A stretch of 33,956 nt of DNA from DATKMK01 sp035541895 (GCA_035541895.1 DATKMK010000105.1:1-33956), one strand, 5' to 3'. Shown: positions 24,152-33,835, counted from the first letter of the stretch. Translations and numbers: made by a program. Notes: generated by a model from the sequence alone, not told the origin.

Positions 24152-26779
24152 ATGACTAGTGCGCAGATCCGCAGCGCCTTCCTCGATTTCTTCCGCCAAC
24201 GCGGTCACGAGGTGGTGCGTAGCTCTTCGTTGGTGCCCGAGAACGACCCGACGCTGCTGTTCACCAACGCCGGGATGGTCCAGTTCAAGGACGTGTTCCT
24301 CGGTAACGAGACGCGCGCCAACTTGCGCGCCGCCAGCGCGCAGCGGTGCTTGCGACTGAGCGGCAAGCACAACGACCTCGAAGAGGTCGGACGCGACACC
24401 TATCACCACACGTTGTTCGAGATGCTCGGCAACTGGTCGTTCGGCGACTACTACAAGAAGGACGCGATCGCCTGGGCGTGGGAGCTGCTCACGAAGGACT
24501 GGGGGCTGCCGAAGGAGCGCTTGTACGCGACCATCTTTACCAGCGATGACGAAGCCGATCAGTTCTGGCGCAACGAGACCGACATCGGACGCGATCGTAT
24601 CCTGCGCTTCGGCGAGAAGGACAATTTCTGGGAAATGGGGGAGACCGGTCCGTGCGGCCCGTGCTCCGAGATTCACATCGATCGCGGCGCCGACGCGTGT
24701 GATCGGCAACACGTCGCCGGCCATCACTGCGCCGTCAACGCCGGCTGCGCGCGCTACATCGAGCTGTGGAACCTGGTCTTCATTCAGTACAACCGGGCCG
24801 CCGACGGCACACTCGAAGAGCTGCGGTCCAAACACGTCGACACCGGCATGGGCCTCGAACGCGTCGCGTCGGTGTTGCAAGGCGTGCGCTCGAACTACGA
24901 CACCGATCTCTTTCGCACGCTGATCCGCTTCACCGAGGAGCACGCCAAGCGGAAGTACGGCAAGAACGACGCCGACGACCTCGCGTTCCGCGTCCTCGCC
25001 GACCACTCGCGCGCGCTCAGCTTCATGATCGCCGACGGTGTCGTGCCCGGGAACGAGGGGCGCGGTTACGTATTGCGCCGCATTCTCCGCCGTGCCGCCC
25101 GCCACGCGCGCCAGCTCGGCTTCACCGAACCCTATCTCTGGCACATGGCGAAGGCCGTCGCCGAAGCAATGGGGCAGGCCTACCCGGAGATCGTCGAGCG
25201 CCACAGCTACATCGAAGACGTCATCCACACCGAAGAAGAACGATTCGCCGAGACCTTGGACAAGGGCATGACGTTGCTCGACGCGGAGCGCGCACGGTTG
25301 CGAACCCAGCGCGCGACGGTGTTGCCCGGCGACGTCGCCTTCCGCTTGTACGATACCTACGGTTTTCCGCTCGACATGACCGAAGACATCCTGCGCGAAG
25401 AGGCGGTCACGATCGATCGTGCCGGCTTCGACCGCGCGATGGACGAGCAGCGCCAACGCGGTCGCGACGCGCGCAAGGCGGGCGCCGACGCGCTGGTGTC
25501 GCACGGCGCGTTCGCGTCGCGCTTCGTCGGCGACCGCGTGATCGAGCACGAGTCGGAGATCCTTGCGCTCTATCTCAACGCGGAGGAGCACGCCGAAGTG
25601 CGCGCGGGTGACGCGGTCCAGGTCATCACGGCCGAGACGCCCTTCTACGGCGAGTCGGGCGGTCAAGTCGGCGATCACGGCGAGATCACCGCGGCCGACG
25701 GCGCATTGATCGAGGTCACCGACACGCAAAAGCCGCGCGCCGATCTGACCGTTCACGTCGGCGTGGTCCGCCGCGGCGCGTTCCGGCGCGGCCAACGCGT
25801 GCGCCTGCGGATTGATCACGCGTGGCGCGAAGCGGCGCGGTTGAATCACTCGGCGACCCACATCCTCCACGCGGTCCTGCGCGAGCGCCTCGGCACCCAC
25901 GTCCGGCAAGCCGGCTCGTTGGTAACGCCCGATCGCTTGCGCTTCGACTTCACTCATCCCAACGCGATCGACGACGCAACCGTTATTGCGATCGAAGACG
26001 AGACCAACGCACACATTCGCGAGAACGCACTCGTGACTTCGGACGAAATGGCCTACGACGAGGCGATCAAACGCGGCGCCCTCGCGTTCTTCGGCGACAA
26101 GTATGGCGATCGCGTGCGCGTCGTGAGGATGGGCGACTTCTCGGTGGAGCTGTGCGGCGGCACGCACGTGCAGCGCACCGGCGACATCGGGGTGTTCAAG
26201 CTCCGCACGGAAACCGGCGTGGCGGCGGGCGTGCGGCGGGTCGAAGCCATGACCGGCACCGGCGCCCTCGCCGCGATTCGCTCGCATGAGCTGACCTTGC
26301 GCCAGCTCGGCGAGTTGGTGAAAGGCAACGAGACCGAGGTTGCCGAGAAAGTCGAGCGACTCCTCGCCCAGCAGCGTGAGCTGGAGCGCCAGCTTCAACA
26401 ACTGCGGACGCAAGTCGCCGGCTCGCAGAGCCAAGACCTGATCGGCCAGGCCTTCGCCAGCCGCGAGGGATTCAAAGTCGTCGCCGCCGAGGTCGAAGGC
26501 GTCGACGGCAAACGCCTGCTCGAAATGGCCGACGCGCTGCGCGAACGACTCGGCAGCGGCGTGGTCGTGCTGGCGGGCCGCGCCGACGATAAGGTCAATC
26601 TCCTCGCGGCGGTGACCAAGGACCTCGCCAAGCAGGTCAACGCCGGCAAGATCATCGGCCAACTCGCGCCGATCGTCGGCGGGCGCGGCGGCGGCCGTCC
26701 CGAATTGGCGCAAGCCGGCGGCAAGGATCCCGCAAGGATCGGCGACGCGCTCAAAGCCGCGCGCGCGATGTTCGAGTGA
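24152..26779 (+). CDS. alaS: Alanyl-tRNA synthetase
   Basis: Class II synthetase that charges tRNA-Ala and edits Ser- and Gly-mischarged tRNA. The 875-residue product matches the E. coli length (876). The aminoacylation core starts with IRSAFLDFFRQRGHEVVRSSSLVP, then FTNAGMVQFKD and the KHNDLEEVGRDTYHHTLFEM stretch. The editing domain has the zinc residues His566 and His570 (NHSATH) and Cys668 with His672 (CGGTH). A coiled coil at about 725-755 leads to the C-Ala domain ending in GGRGGGRPELAQAGG. It follows pilT after 75 bases and precedes phoH by 21 bases. Confidence 0.98.
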   Translation: MTSAQIRSAFLDFFRQRGHEVVRSSSLVPENDPTLLFTNAGMVQFKDVFLGNETRANLRAASAQRCLRLSGKHNDLEEVGRDTYHHTLFEMLGNWSFGDYYKKDAIAWAWELLTKDWGLPKERLYATIFTSDDEADQFWRNETDIGRDRILRFGEKDNFWEMGETGPCGPCSEIHIDRGADACDRQHVAGHHCAVNAGCARYIELWNLVFIQYNRAADGTLEELRSKHVDTGMGLERVASVLQGVRSNYDTDLFRTLIRFTEEHAKRKYGKNDADDLAFRVLADHSRALSFMIADGVVPGNEGRGYVLRRILRRAARHARQLGFTEPYLWHMAKAVAEAMGQAYPEIVERHSYIEDVIHTEEERFAETLDKGMTLLDAERARLRTQRATVLPGDVAFRLYDTYGFPLDMTEDILREEAVTIDRAGFDRAMDEQRQRGRDARKAGADALVSHGAFASRFVGDRVIEHESEILALYLNAEEHAEVRAGDAVQVITAETPFYGESGGQVGDHGEITAADGALIEVTDTQKPRADLTVHVGVVRRGAFRRGQRVRLRIDHAWREAARLNHSATHILHAVLRERLGTHVRQAGSLVTPDRLRFDFTHPNAIDDATVIAIEDETNAHIRENALVTSDEMAYDEAIKRGALAFFGDKYGDRVRVVRMGDFSVELCGGTHVQRTGDIGVFKLRTETGVAAGVRRVEAMTGTGALAAIRSHELTLRQLGELVKGNETEVAEKVERLLAQQRELERQLQQLRTQVAGSQSQDLIGQAFASREGFKVVAAEVEGVDGKRLLEMADALRERLGSGVVVLAGRADDKVNLLAAVTKDLAKQVNAGKIIGQLAPIVGGRGGGRPELAQAGGKDPARIGDALKAARAMFE

Positions 26780-26800
26780 GATGATCGGGGGCCGCGAATA

Positions 26801-27811
<1,011 letters not shown>

Positions 27812-27858
27812 TTTCGGTCTTCTGACGGTCACGAGTCGTTGACGGCACGGCGCCGGAA

Positions 27859-28155
27859 GTGCCAGACATCGCCGGTATGACCTGCCCAGGCTGCGGCAGC
27901 GACAACCCGGCCGGGAAAACGTTTTGCGGCGAGTGCGGAACCGCGCTGGAGCATCAGTGCCCGCAGATGTGCGCGTGGAATCTTTGGTACCTCGGCCAGC
28001 CCGACGCGGCACTCGCGCGCGCCCGCGAGGCGGTGGCTCTCGCGCGCCGGCTCGATGATTCGTTCAGCCCGGCGTTCGCCCTCATCTGGGAAACGGTCCT
28101 CCACTGGCGCGATCTGCAAGACGCCAAGGCCCTGCTGGAGGAATTGGGCGGCTGA
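27859..28155 (+). pseudogene. Zinc-ribbon/TPR remnant, probably an internally deleted regulator
   Basis: A 98-residue intact frame (GTG at 27859). Residues 8-37 are a zinc ribbon (CPGC, FCGEC, then a lone CP). From about residue 38 it jumps into TPR-like helices (LWYLGQPDAALARAREAVALARRLDD, then SPAFALIWETVLHW). This pairing is what is found at the two ends of large zinc-ribbon/nucleotide-cyclase/AAA/TPR regulators of about 1000 residues; the cyclase and ATPase middle is absent. I infer an in-frame internal deletion near 27967. The stop overlaps the ybeY ATG (TGATG), so translation of this remnant may feed ybeY. It could still be expressed as a small zinc protein. Confidence 0.6.
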
Positions 28156-28643
28156 TGCCGATCGCCGTTCACCTGTCTCGTCGCTGCGACGGAGTGTCCG
28201 CCGCTGCGGTTCACGTGTGGGCGCGGCAGATTCTGTCCAGCTTCGACGAAGACGCCGCCGAGTTGACCGTCTCGCTCGTCGACGACGAGGAGATCCACCG
28301 CTTCAATCGTGACTATCGCGGCAAGGATCGGCCGACCGATGTGCTCGCGTTTGCGATGCGCGAGGGGCCGCGGGTGGCGGGGGACGAGGCGCAGCTCGGC
28401 GACGTGGTGATCTCACTCGATACCGCCGCGCGGCAGGCGGCGCAACGCGGCACGACACTCGCCGACGAGGTGGCGACGTTGCTGATTCACGGCGTGCTGC
28501 ATCTCCTCGGCTACGACCACGAGCGCTCAGCAGCGGAAGCGCGGCGGATGCGACGTAAGGAGCGGGAGCTGCGCGCGCTCATCAGTAGCCGCCCGGCATC
28601 CAGAGGTACAAAAATCCGGCGTGGCTCGGCAGCAGCCCGCTGA
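28155..28643 (+). CDS. ybeY: Endoribonuclease YbeY
   Basis: Zinc-dependent single-strand endoribonuclease for 16S rRNA 3'-end maturation and ribosome quality control. The 162-residue product has the metal-binding motif HGVLHLLGYDH with His112, His116 and His122, preceded by YRGKDRPTDVLAFAMREG at about 54-71 and LGDVVISLDTA. The ATG overlaps the stop of the upstream remnant by one base. The family usually ends near MRRKERELL; here about 20 extra residues (SSRPASRGTKIRRGSAAAR) run into sppA on the opposite strand, giving a 62-base tail-to-tail overlap. The basic tail is probably neutral read-on. Confidence 0.95.
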   Translation: MPIAVHLSRRCDGVSAAAVHVWARQILSSFDEDAAELTVSLVDDEEIHRFNRDYRGKDRPTDVLAFAMREGPRVAGDEAQLGDVVISLDTAARQAAQRGTTLADEVATLLIHGVLHLLGYDHERSAAEARRMRRKERELRALISSRPASRGTKIRRGSAAAR

Positions 28644-29586
28644 GATCGACGTTGACCAGGTTCACCTGCGGCGCCGCCAGCGCGGCGTGCGAATAAATGT
28701 TCTCCGCCGGTTCGCTCGAGCGGCGGTACATTACCACGCGCGCGCGTTCGAGACGCGCGCGGCCGCGGGCGACGGCGATCGCCTCGTCGAGATAGCCGAT
28801 GCGATCGATCAGCTTGGCATCGAGCGCTTGGTCGGCGGTGACGATGCGGCCGTCGGTGAACGCGTCGACCTGGTCCGATTGCGCGAACTGCGGCCGGCGC
28901 TCGCGCACCAAGCCGGCGAAGCGGTCGCGCATCTGGTCGAGGACCTGCTGCAGAATCGCCAACTCCGCCGGCGTCATCTTGCGCAGCGGCGAGCCGATAT
29001 CCTTGTGCTCGCCCGACTTGATGGTCTGATTGGTGACGCCGAGCTTGCTCATCAAGCCTTCGAGATTGATTCCAGCCATCACCACGCCGATGCTACCGGT
29101 GACGCTCGTCGGGCTGGCGACGATTTCATCGGCGGCGAGCGATACGTAGTAGGCGCCCGAGGTCGCGATGTCGCCGAAGTGGGCGATGATCGGCACCTGG
29201 CGTTGGTCACGAAACGCCATCAAGCGATGATAGATCACATCGCTGGCGGTGACCGTGCCGCCCGGGCTGTTCACGCGCAGCACGATCGCCTTGACCCGAT
29301 CGTCTTGCGCCGCTTGCTGCAATTGCTCTTCGACGTTCGCGACGGTGCTCTCCCGCCGTCGCAGGCCGAAGCTGCCTTCTTGTTCTTCGGCGGTGATGAC
29401 GCGCGAGATCTCGATCAGCAGGACCTTGTCCTTGCCTTGGCCGCTCACCACGCGCTCTTCGAGCGGCTCGGGGCGCCCGCCGAACGGGCTGATCGCGGCC
29501 GAGATGAATACGCAGCCGCTCAGTGCCATCGACGACAGCAGCAGAAGCGCGGATGCGGCGAAGCGAAGAAGCGGGTGTGAACGCAT
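28582..29586 (-). CDS. sppA: Signal peptide peptidase SppA, lipoprotein form
   Basis: Membrane-bound serine protease that degrades cleaved signal peptides in the periplasm-facing membrane. The 334-residue product is the short single-unit SppA type. An N-terminal signal ends in the lipobox LSGC (Cys25). The protease domain shows LRVNSPGG at about 103-110, the nucleophile Ser143 in IATSGAYYVSLAAD, SVTGSIGV and the general base Lys195 in SGEHKDIGSPLR. The ATG at 29586 is chosen; a GTG one codon earlier is equally placed relative to the AGGAG site. A lipobox instead of a plain membrane anchor is less common for SppA. It is divergent from the DUF1329 gene and overlaps ybeY at the 3' end. Confidence 0.93.
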   Translation of the reverse strand: MRSHPLLRFAASALLLLSSMALSGCVFISAAISPFGGRPEPLEERVVSGQGKDKVLLIEISRVITAEEQEGSFGLRRRESTVANVEEQLQQAAQDDRVKAIVLRVNSPGGTVTASDVIYHRLMAFRDQRQVPIIAHFGDIATSGAYYVSLAADEIVASPTSVTGSIGVVMAGINLEGLMSKLGVTNQTIKSGEHKDIGSPLRKMTPAELAILQQVLDQMRDRFAGLVRERRPQFAQSDQVDAFTDGRIVTADQALDAKLIDRIGYLDEAIAVARGRARLERARVVMYRRSSEPAENIYSHAALAAPQVNLVNVDLSGLLPSHAGFLYLWMPGGY

Positions 29587-29645
29587 CACAAATCTCTCCT
29601 CTCGAAGCGCGAACTATATGCGTGCGTTGCGTGGTCGAGCAAGCT

Positions 29646-30962
29646 ATGGTCCGCATCGGGATGTCACTTCGTGCCCTGGTGATCGGCGCCTCGGCGGTCG
29701 TCGCGTTGCTCGCGCCCGCGCGTTGCAATGCAGGCGATCAACCGCAGACCGCCTTCACGCTCGCCAAAGACAACGCCGACCGCTACCGCGCGCTGTTACC
29801 TGAGCCGGTGTTTCAGCGAGTGAAGAGCGGCGAGTACCATTTCCGCGTCGTGCCCGTCGACGAGAGACAATTTCGTGCGAACTACACCGACCGCTTCTGG
29901 AAGGCGAGCGCGGCCAACGCCGGCAAGTACGACATCGATGCTGAGACCGGCGGACTCAAGGCGAGCGGCGGAAACGGCCGGCCGCCGGCGATCTTCGGTT
30001 TGCCGTTTCCGTCGGTTGATGCGTCGGATGCGCAGGCCGGCGCGAAGATCATTCACAACTATCGCCTGCGCCTGATGCAAGGCGACGGGGCCATCCACTA
30101 CTTCTCGTTGGCGGACGTGACGAGCGAAGGCGATGTGCTCCGCTCGGTGCGCATCTTTCTCTCGTACAAGTACTACGTGGGAACCACGACCCCGCCGCCG
30201 CCGACGTTGCCCGACAACACCGAGTCGCGCCAACTCGCCGCCGCGGTCGAGCCCAAGGACGTCGAAGGCGTCGGTGTGCTGACGTGGCGCTTCAACGACT
30301 GGACGACGTGGGATCAGGTGTGGGCGTTTTTGCCGTCGATTCGACGCGTGCGCCGGGTCCGCACCTCGACCCGTGGCGAGCGCATTCCCGGCTACGAAGT
30401 CTACGGCGATGACGCCGACTGCTACGACGGCAAAGTCGAGTACTTCACCTGGCACCTGATCGGAGCCGGCGAGGTCATCGGGCCGCTCGGCACGGATTCA
30501 CCATATGCGCGACCGCTGCGGCGTGACACCGGCGAGCGCTGGACGATGGACGTCCCGTACAATCGGGCGGTTTACGAAGTGCCGGGGGCGAGCGGCGCGC
30601 CGTGGCTCACGCTCGACAACGTGTTCGTGCGCCGTCCGGTGTGGATCGTCGAAGGCACGCCCCGCGATCCGTACTACGACATGGGCAAGATCGTGCTCTA
30701 CGTCGACCGCGAGCTGTATCACGCCTACTACAAGCTCGGGTACACCAAGGCCGGCGAGCAGTTTCAGACGAATTTCTGCGGAACCGGTTGGGGACGGACG
30801 GCGGACGGCCGCTTCGCGGCACCGTCAGCGTTTTTGATGAGCGGGGTGAATGAGCGCGAGCATCGCGCCACGCCGACCGGCCGCTACACGCGGGAGACCT
30901 TCGTACGCGACTTCGCAGATGAATGGTTTACGCCGGAGCATCTCACCAAGCTCGGCGAGTAA
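29646..30962 (+). CDS. DUF1329-family exported protein
   Basis: A 438-residue periplasmic or outer-membrane-associated protein. A signal peptide covers about the first 30 residues (hydrophobic LRALVIGASAVVALLAPA, cut near CNAG). The mature part matches DUF1329: FRANYTDRFWKASAANAGKYDID, LPFPSVDASDAQAGAKIIHNYRL-type region, WAFLPSIRRVRRV, DCYDGKVEYFTWHLIG, RPVWIVEGTPRDPYYDMGKIVLYVDRE. Members have a LolA/LolB-like fold and often sit with RND-type transporters, suggesting hydrophobic ligand handling; no such partner is here. The ATG at 29661 is an alternative start that also leaves a good signal peptide; the frame extends back to 29523, but that overlaps sppA. A small GC hairpin at 30989-31006 follows without a T-run. 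Confidence 0.85.
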   Translation: MVRIGMSLRALVIGASAVVALLAPARCNAGDQPQTAFTLAKDNADRYRALLPEPVFQRVKSGEYHFRVVPVDERQFRANYTDRFWKASAANAGKYDIDAETGGLKASGGNGRPPAIFGLPFPSVDASDAQAGAKIIHNYRLRLMQGDGAIHYFSLADVTSEGDVLRSVRIFLSYKYYVGTTTPPPPTLPDNTESRQLAAAVEPKDVEGVGVLTWRFNDWTTWDQVWAFLPSIRRVRRVRTSTRGERIPGYEVYGDDADCYDGKVEYFTWHLIGAGEVIGPLGTDSPYARPLRRDTGERWTMDVPYNRAVYEVPGASGAPWLTLDNVFVRRPVWIVEGTPRDPYYDMGKIVLYVDRELYHAYYKLGYTKAGEQFQTNFCGTGWGRTADGRFAAPSAFLMSGVNEREHRATPTGRYTRETFVRDFADEWFTPEHLTKLGE

Positions 30963-31034
30963 GCCTCGGATGCGATCGAACCAGTGGGCGCCGCCGGGTC
31001 GGCGCAGCAATCCCCGTTGAGAGTCAGGCTCGGA

Positions 31035-31217
31035 TTAGTAGGACGGCGTGACCGGCCCGGTCAGCGGCTCCATGTTTTCGACGTCATCTGCGTCACCGCC
31101 CTCTTTCTTTGCTTCACGACGCTCGGCCTTCTTGCGCAGCTTTTCTTCCTGCTTGAGCTTGCGGGCCATTTCTTTTCGACGCTTCTGGTCTCGCTTGAAC
31201 GTCTTTCCGCCAGCCAT
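31035..31217 (-). CDS. Small Lys/Arg/Glu-rich protein
   Basis: A 60-residue, highly charged protein: a basic helix-forming first two-thirds (KTFKRDQKRRKEMARKLKQ then EEKLRKKAERREAKK) and an acidic-to-neutral tail (DADDVENMEPLTGPV). It is likely one long helix. The ATG at 31217 has a clear AAAGGAG site 8 bases upstream, which separates it from random frames. Basic proteins of this type often bind RNA or ribosomes, but I cannot assign a family. It lies downstream of the DoxX gene on the same strand, across a weak terminator. Confidence 0.7.
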   Translation of the reverse strand: MAGGKTFKRDQKRRKEMARKLKQEEKLRKKAERREAKKEGGDADDVENMEPLTGPVTPSY

Positions 31218-31290
31218 GAGACGTCTCCTTTCTGAATCGTGCCTGGAACTCCTGCCGCGCGGACAGCAGGTGACAGAAACTTACCAAAGA

Positions 31291-31309
31291 GGTTTGGCAC
31301 TGGCAAACC
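31291..31309 (-). terminator. Weak hairpin terminator after the DoxX gene
   Basis: On the minus strand GGTTTG pairs with CAAACC around a 7-base loop, followed by TCTTT. It begins 13 bases past the DoxX stop. The stem is short (6 bp) and the T-run is broken, so termination may be partial and allow read-through into the small basic protein gene. Confidence 0.4.
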
Positions 31310-31321
31310 GGCCTTCCGCGC

Positions 31322-31708
31322 TCATGCCGCCGCGATCGTCCGACGATCCAGGCTGAAGCTGCCCGAGCCATGGGCGGCAACCATCAGCAGCCCGCCGATG
31401 ATCGACAGATTCTTCATGAACATGATCATCTGAAGTTGCTCGCCGATGTTGCGGTGGAAAATCAGCGTCGTCGGGATCATGAACAGCGCGAGCGCGATGG
31501 CGCCGACGCGGGCGCGGTAACCCACCAGAACCGAGAGTCCGCCGATGACCTCCACCAAAATCGCCCCGATCAAGAACAGCGCGGTGTACGGCATGCCGTG
31601 TTGCGCCATCATCTGCTGCGTGCCGCTGAAATTGCCGATCTTGCCCAGTCCCGACAGCACGAAGATCGCCGAAAGCAGCACACGCCCAAGCAACGTGATC
31701 ACGTTCAT
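31322..31708 (-). CDS. DoxX-family membrane protein
   Basis: A 128-residue protein with four predicted membrane helices. The N-terminus LLGRVLLSAIFVLSGLGKIGNFSGT and the later LFLIGAILVEVIGGLSVLVGYRARVGAIAL match DoxX/YphA-type proteins, as does the HRNIGEQLQMIMFMKNLSIIGGLLMV segment. Family members are linked to thiol or quinone redox chemistry at the membrane, but most have no defined role. The ATG at 31708 is chosen for its GGAG site 8 bases upstream; the open frame upstream to 31837 has no homology. Transcribed divergently from asnS across a 103-base gap. Confidence 0.9.
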   Translation of the reverse strand: MNVITLLGRVLLSAIFVLSGLGKIGNFSGTQQMMAQHGMPYTALFLIGAILVEVIGGLSVLVGYRARVGAIALALFMIPTTLIFHRNIGEQLQMIMFMKNLSIIGGLLMVAAHGSGSFSLDRRTIAAA

Positions 31709-31811
31709 CGATGTTTCTCCTGTTCGGTGGCGCGAGATTGGCCCGGCGCGCCGCCCTTTGCAAGTCGCCGCGTTGGGTCGCGCGCTGTCCTGTGGTAGTG
31801 CCTGAGTCACG

Positions 31812-33104
31812 ATGGCGACCGTGTACATCGAGGACATCGCGCAACACGACGGCCAGGAGGTGACGCTGCGCGGATGGCTCTACAACAAACGTTCGAGCGG
31901 CAAGCTGCATTTCCTGCAAGTCCGGGACGGGACCGGCGTGCTCCAGTGCGTCGTATTCAAGAATGACGTACCCCCCGAACAATTCACACTCGCCGATCAT
32001 CTCACGCAGGAGTCGTCGTTGATCGTTACCGGCGTGGTGCGCGCCGACGCACGCGCGCCGCTCGGGTTCGAGATCAGGGTCCGCGACTTGCAAGTGATTC
32101 AGCCGGGGCACGACTACCCGATCACCCCCAAGGAGCACGGGGTCGCCTTCCTGCTCGATCACCGTCATCTCTGGCTGCGGTCGTCGCGCCAGCACGCGAT
32201 CCTGCGCATCCGGAGCGAGATCGTTCGCGCCTGTCGCGACTACTTCGACGGCAAGGGCTTCACGCTGGTCGATGCGCCGATCTTCACCCCGGCGGCGTGC
32301 GAAGGCACGTCGACGCTGTTCGAGACGGCCTACTTCGAAGAGAAAGCGTATCTGACGCAGAGCGGCCAGCTCTATGCCGAGGCCGCGGCGATGGCGTTCG
32401 GCAAGGTCTACTGCTTCGGCCCGACGTTCCGCGCCGAGAAGTCGAAGACACGCCGGCACCTCACCGAGTTCTGGATGATCGAACCGGAGGTCGCGTTCAT
32501 GGACCTCGCCGGCGACATGGATCTGGCGGAAGACTTCGTCACCTATATCGTTCAACGCACGCTCGCGAATCGACGGCGTGAATTGGAAACCATCGAGCGC
32601 GACCTCGCGAAGCTCGCGCACGTGCAGAAGCCGTTTCCGCGCATCACCTATGGCGAAGCGATCGACGTGCTCAAACGCAAGGGATTCCCGGTCGAGTGGG
32701 GCGCCGATTTGGGTGGTGACGAAGAGACCGCGCTGGCGTCGGAGTTCGAACGGCCGGTGATGGTGCATCGGTATCCGGTCGAGAACAAGGCGTTTTACAT
32801 GAAGGCCGACCCGGCCGATCCGCGCGTAGCGTTGTGCGTCGACGTGCTCGCGCCCGAAGGCTACGGCGAAATCATCGGCGGCGGCCAGCGCGAAGACGAC
32901 CTCGATGTGCTGACCCGCAAGATTCAACAGCACGGTTTGCCGCCGGAGGCCTTCAGTTGGTACCTCGATTTGCGCCGCTACGGTTCGGTGCCGCACGCGG
33001 GGTTCGGCATGGGCATCGAGCGCGCGATCGCATGGATCTGCGGCCTGCATCACGTCCGCGAGACCATTCCGTTTCCGCGCATGCTCGAACGGCTGCGGCC
33101 ATGA
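31812..33104 (+). CDS. asnS: Asparaginyl-tRNA synthetase
   Basis: Class IIb synthetase that charges tRNA-Asn. The 430-residue product has an N-terminal OB-fold anticodon-binding domain (VTLRGWLYNKRSSGKLHFLQVRDGTG-type start), then the catalytic core: motif 2 FRAEKSKTRRHLTEFWMIEPE, which has the AsnRS pattern, IIGGGQRE, and motif 3 GFGMGIERAIAWICG followed by the terminal HHVRETIPFPRMLERLRP. It is in the size range of the shorter, archaeal-like AsnRS (about 430) rather than the 466 residues of E. coli. Having AsnS means that Asn-tRNA can be made directly, without transamidation. Its stop lies next to an ATG in the following frame. Confidence 0.95.
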   Translation: MATVYIEDIAQHDGQEVTLRGWLYNKRSSGKLHFLQVRDGTGVLQCVVFKNDVPPEQFTLADHLTQESSLIVTGVVRADARAPLGFEIRVRDLQVIQPGHDYPITPKEHGVAFLLDHRHLWLRSSRQHAILRIRSEIVRACRDYFDGKGFTLVDAPIFTPAACEGTSTLFETAYFEEKAYLTQSGQLYAEAAAMAFGKVYCFGPTFRAEKSKTRRHLTEFWMIEPEVAFMDLAGDMDLAEDFVTYIVQRTLANRRRELETIERDLAKLAHVQKPFPRITYGEAIDVLKRKGFPVEWGADLGGDEETALASEFERPVMVHRYPVENKAFYMKADPADPRVALCVDVLAPEGYGEIIGGGQREDDLDVLTRKIQQHGLPPEAFSWYLDLRRYGSVPHAGFGMGIERAIAWICGLHHVRETIPFPRMLERLRP

Positions 33105-33128
33105 CCGCTTTCAGTTGCAGACAGGTCT

Positions 33129-33161
33129 CCCTCTCCCTCTGCGAGAGGGCCAGGGTGAGGG
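33129..33161 (+). repeat. Palindromic repeat, copy 3
   Basis: The same 33-base unit as at 2673-2705, with three differences: CCCTCTCCC, a 3-base loop, GCGAGAGGG, then CCAGGGTGAGGG. It is in plus orientation, 24 bases after the asnS stop. It overlaps the likely ribosome binding site and GTG start of the next gene. Confidence 0.85.
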
Positions 33162-33817
33162 GATTCGCGCAGCGGCGGTTGGCGCTCGCCGCTGTATTGG
33201 CGGCGCTCACCGCGTGCCAGCAATCGCCTCCGTCGCAGTCCGCGCAATCGACCACGCCGGCCGCCACCGCGCCGGTGGCGCAGGCAACGGCCGCCGTTGC
33301 CACCGCCGCGGTGGCGACCGAGCCGCTGCCGCGCGACGTGGCCGGCGTCACGCTCGGCGTCACCTTCGACGAAGCGCAACAGAAGATCGGTAAGCTGGAC
33401 TGTCACGACAACCCGCAAGGGTTTCGCGTCTGCGACCCGACCGCCGCCCCGGTCGGCTCACCGAGCAAGTTCGAACTCTATTTGGTGCGCGACCGCGTGG
33501 TGTCGATCGCCTACGAGCGCGACATCGGCCCCAACGTCTGGGATTTTCTCAACGAGCTGATGACGCGCTACGGGACGCCGAGCCTCAATGGAACCAATGA
33601 GCGCGATAAACAGGGCCGCACGCACCAGATCTACGGCTGGAAGGACGACAAGAGCATCTTCTCGGTCCGGTTCATCTGGCTCGGCGATGAAGGCGCACGG
33701 GAACTCAGCAGCACCGCCATCACGCTGTGGGATCGGCCCGCGTTCCAGCAGTGGCAAGACCAACGCCAGCGGGAGCAGAGCCAGCCGCCGGAACCGGCGC
33801 ACGGCGAGAGCACGTAA
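33155..33817 (+). CDS. Putative lipoprotein of unknown function
   Basis: A 220-residue exported protein if begun at the GTG at 33155. This start gives a clean lipoprotein signal (Arg-rich n-region RGFAQRR, hydrophobic core, LTAC with Cys21). An ATG at 33101 overlapping the asnS stop would add 18 residues, encoded largely by the repeat, and place a Cys/Arg-rich stretch before the signal. After the lipobox comes a low-complexity Ala/Thr/Val/Pro/Gln/Ser linker (about 22-60), then a domain with GVTLGVTFDEAQQKIGKLDC, FRVCDP and ELMTRYGTPS, loosely like small periplasmic proteins of the SmpA/BamE kind. The C-terminus is Gln/Arg/Glu-rich. GAGAGGG, five bases before the GTG, serves as ribosome binding site. 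Confidence 0.75.
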   Translation: MRGFAQRRLALAAVLAALTACQQSPPSQSAQSTTPAATAPVAQATAAVATAAVATEPLPRDVAGVTLGVTFDEAQQKIGKLDCHDNPQGFRVCDPTAAPVGSPSKFELYLVRDRVVSIAYERDIGPNVWDFLNELMTRYGTPSLNGTNERDKQGRTHQIYGWKDDKSIFSVRFIWLGDEGARELSSTAITLWDRPAFQQWQDQRQREQSQPPEPAHGEST

Positions 33818-33835
33818 GGCGCCGCTGCTTTCGAC

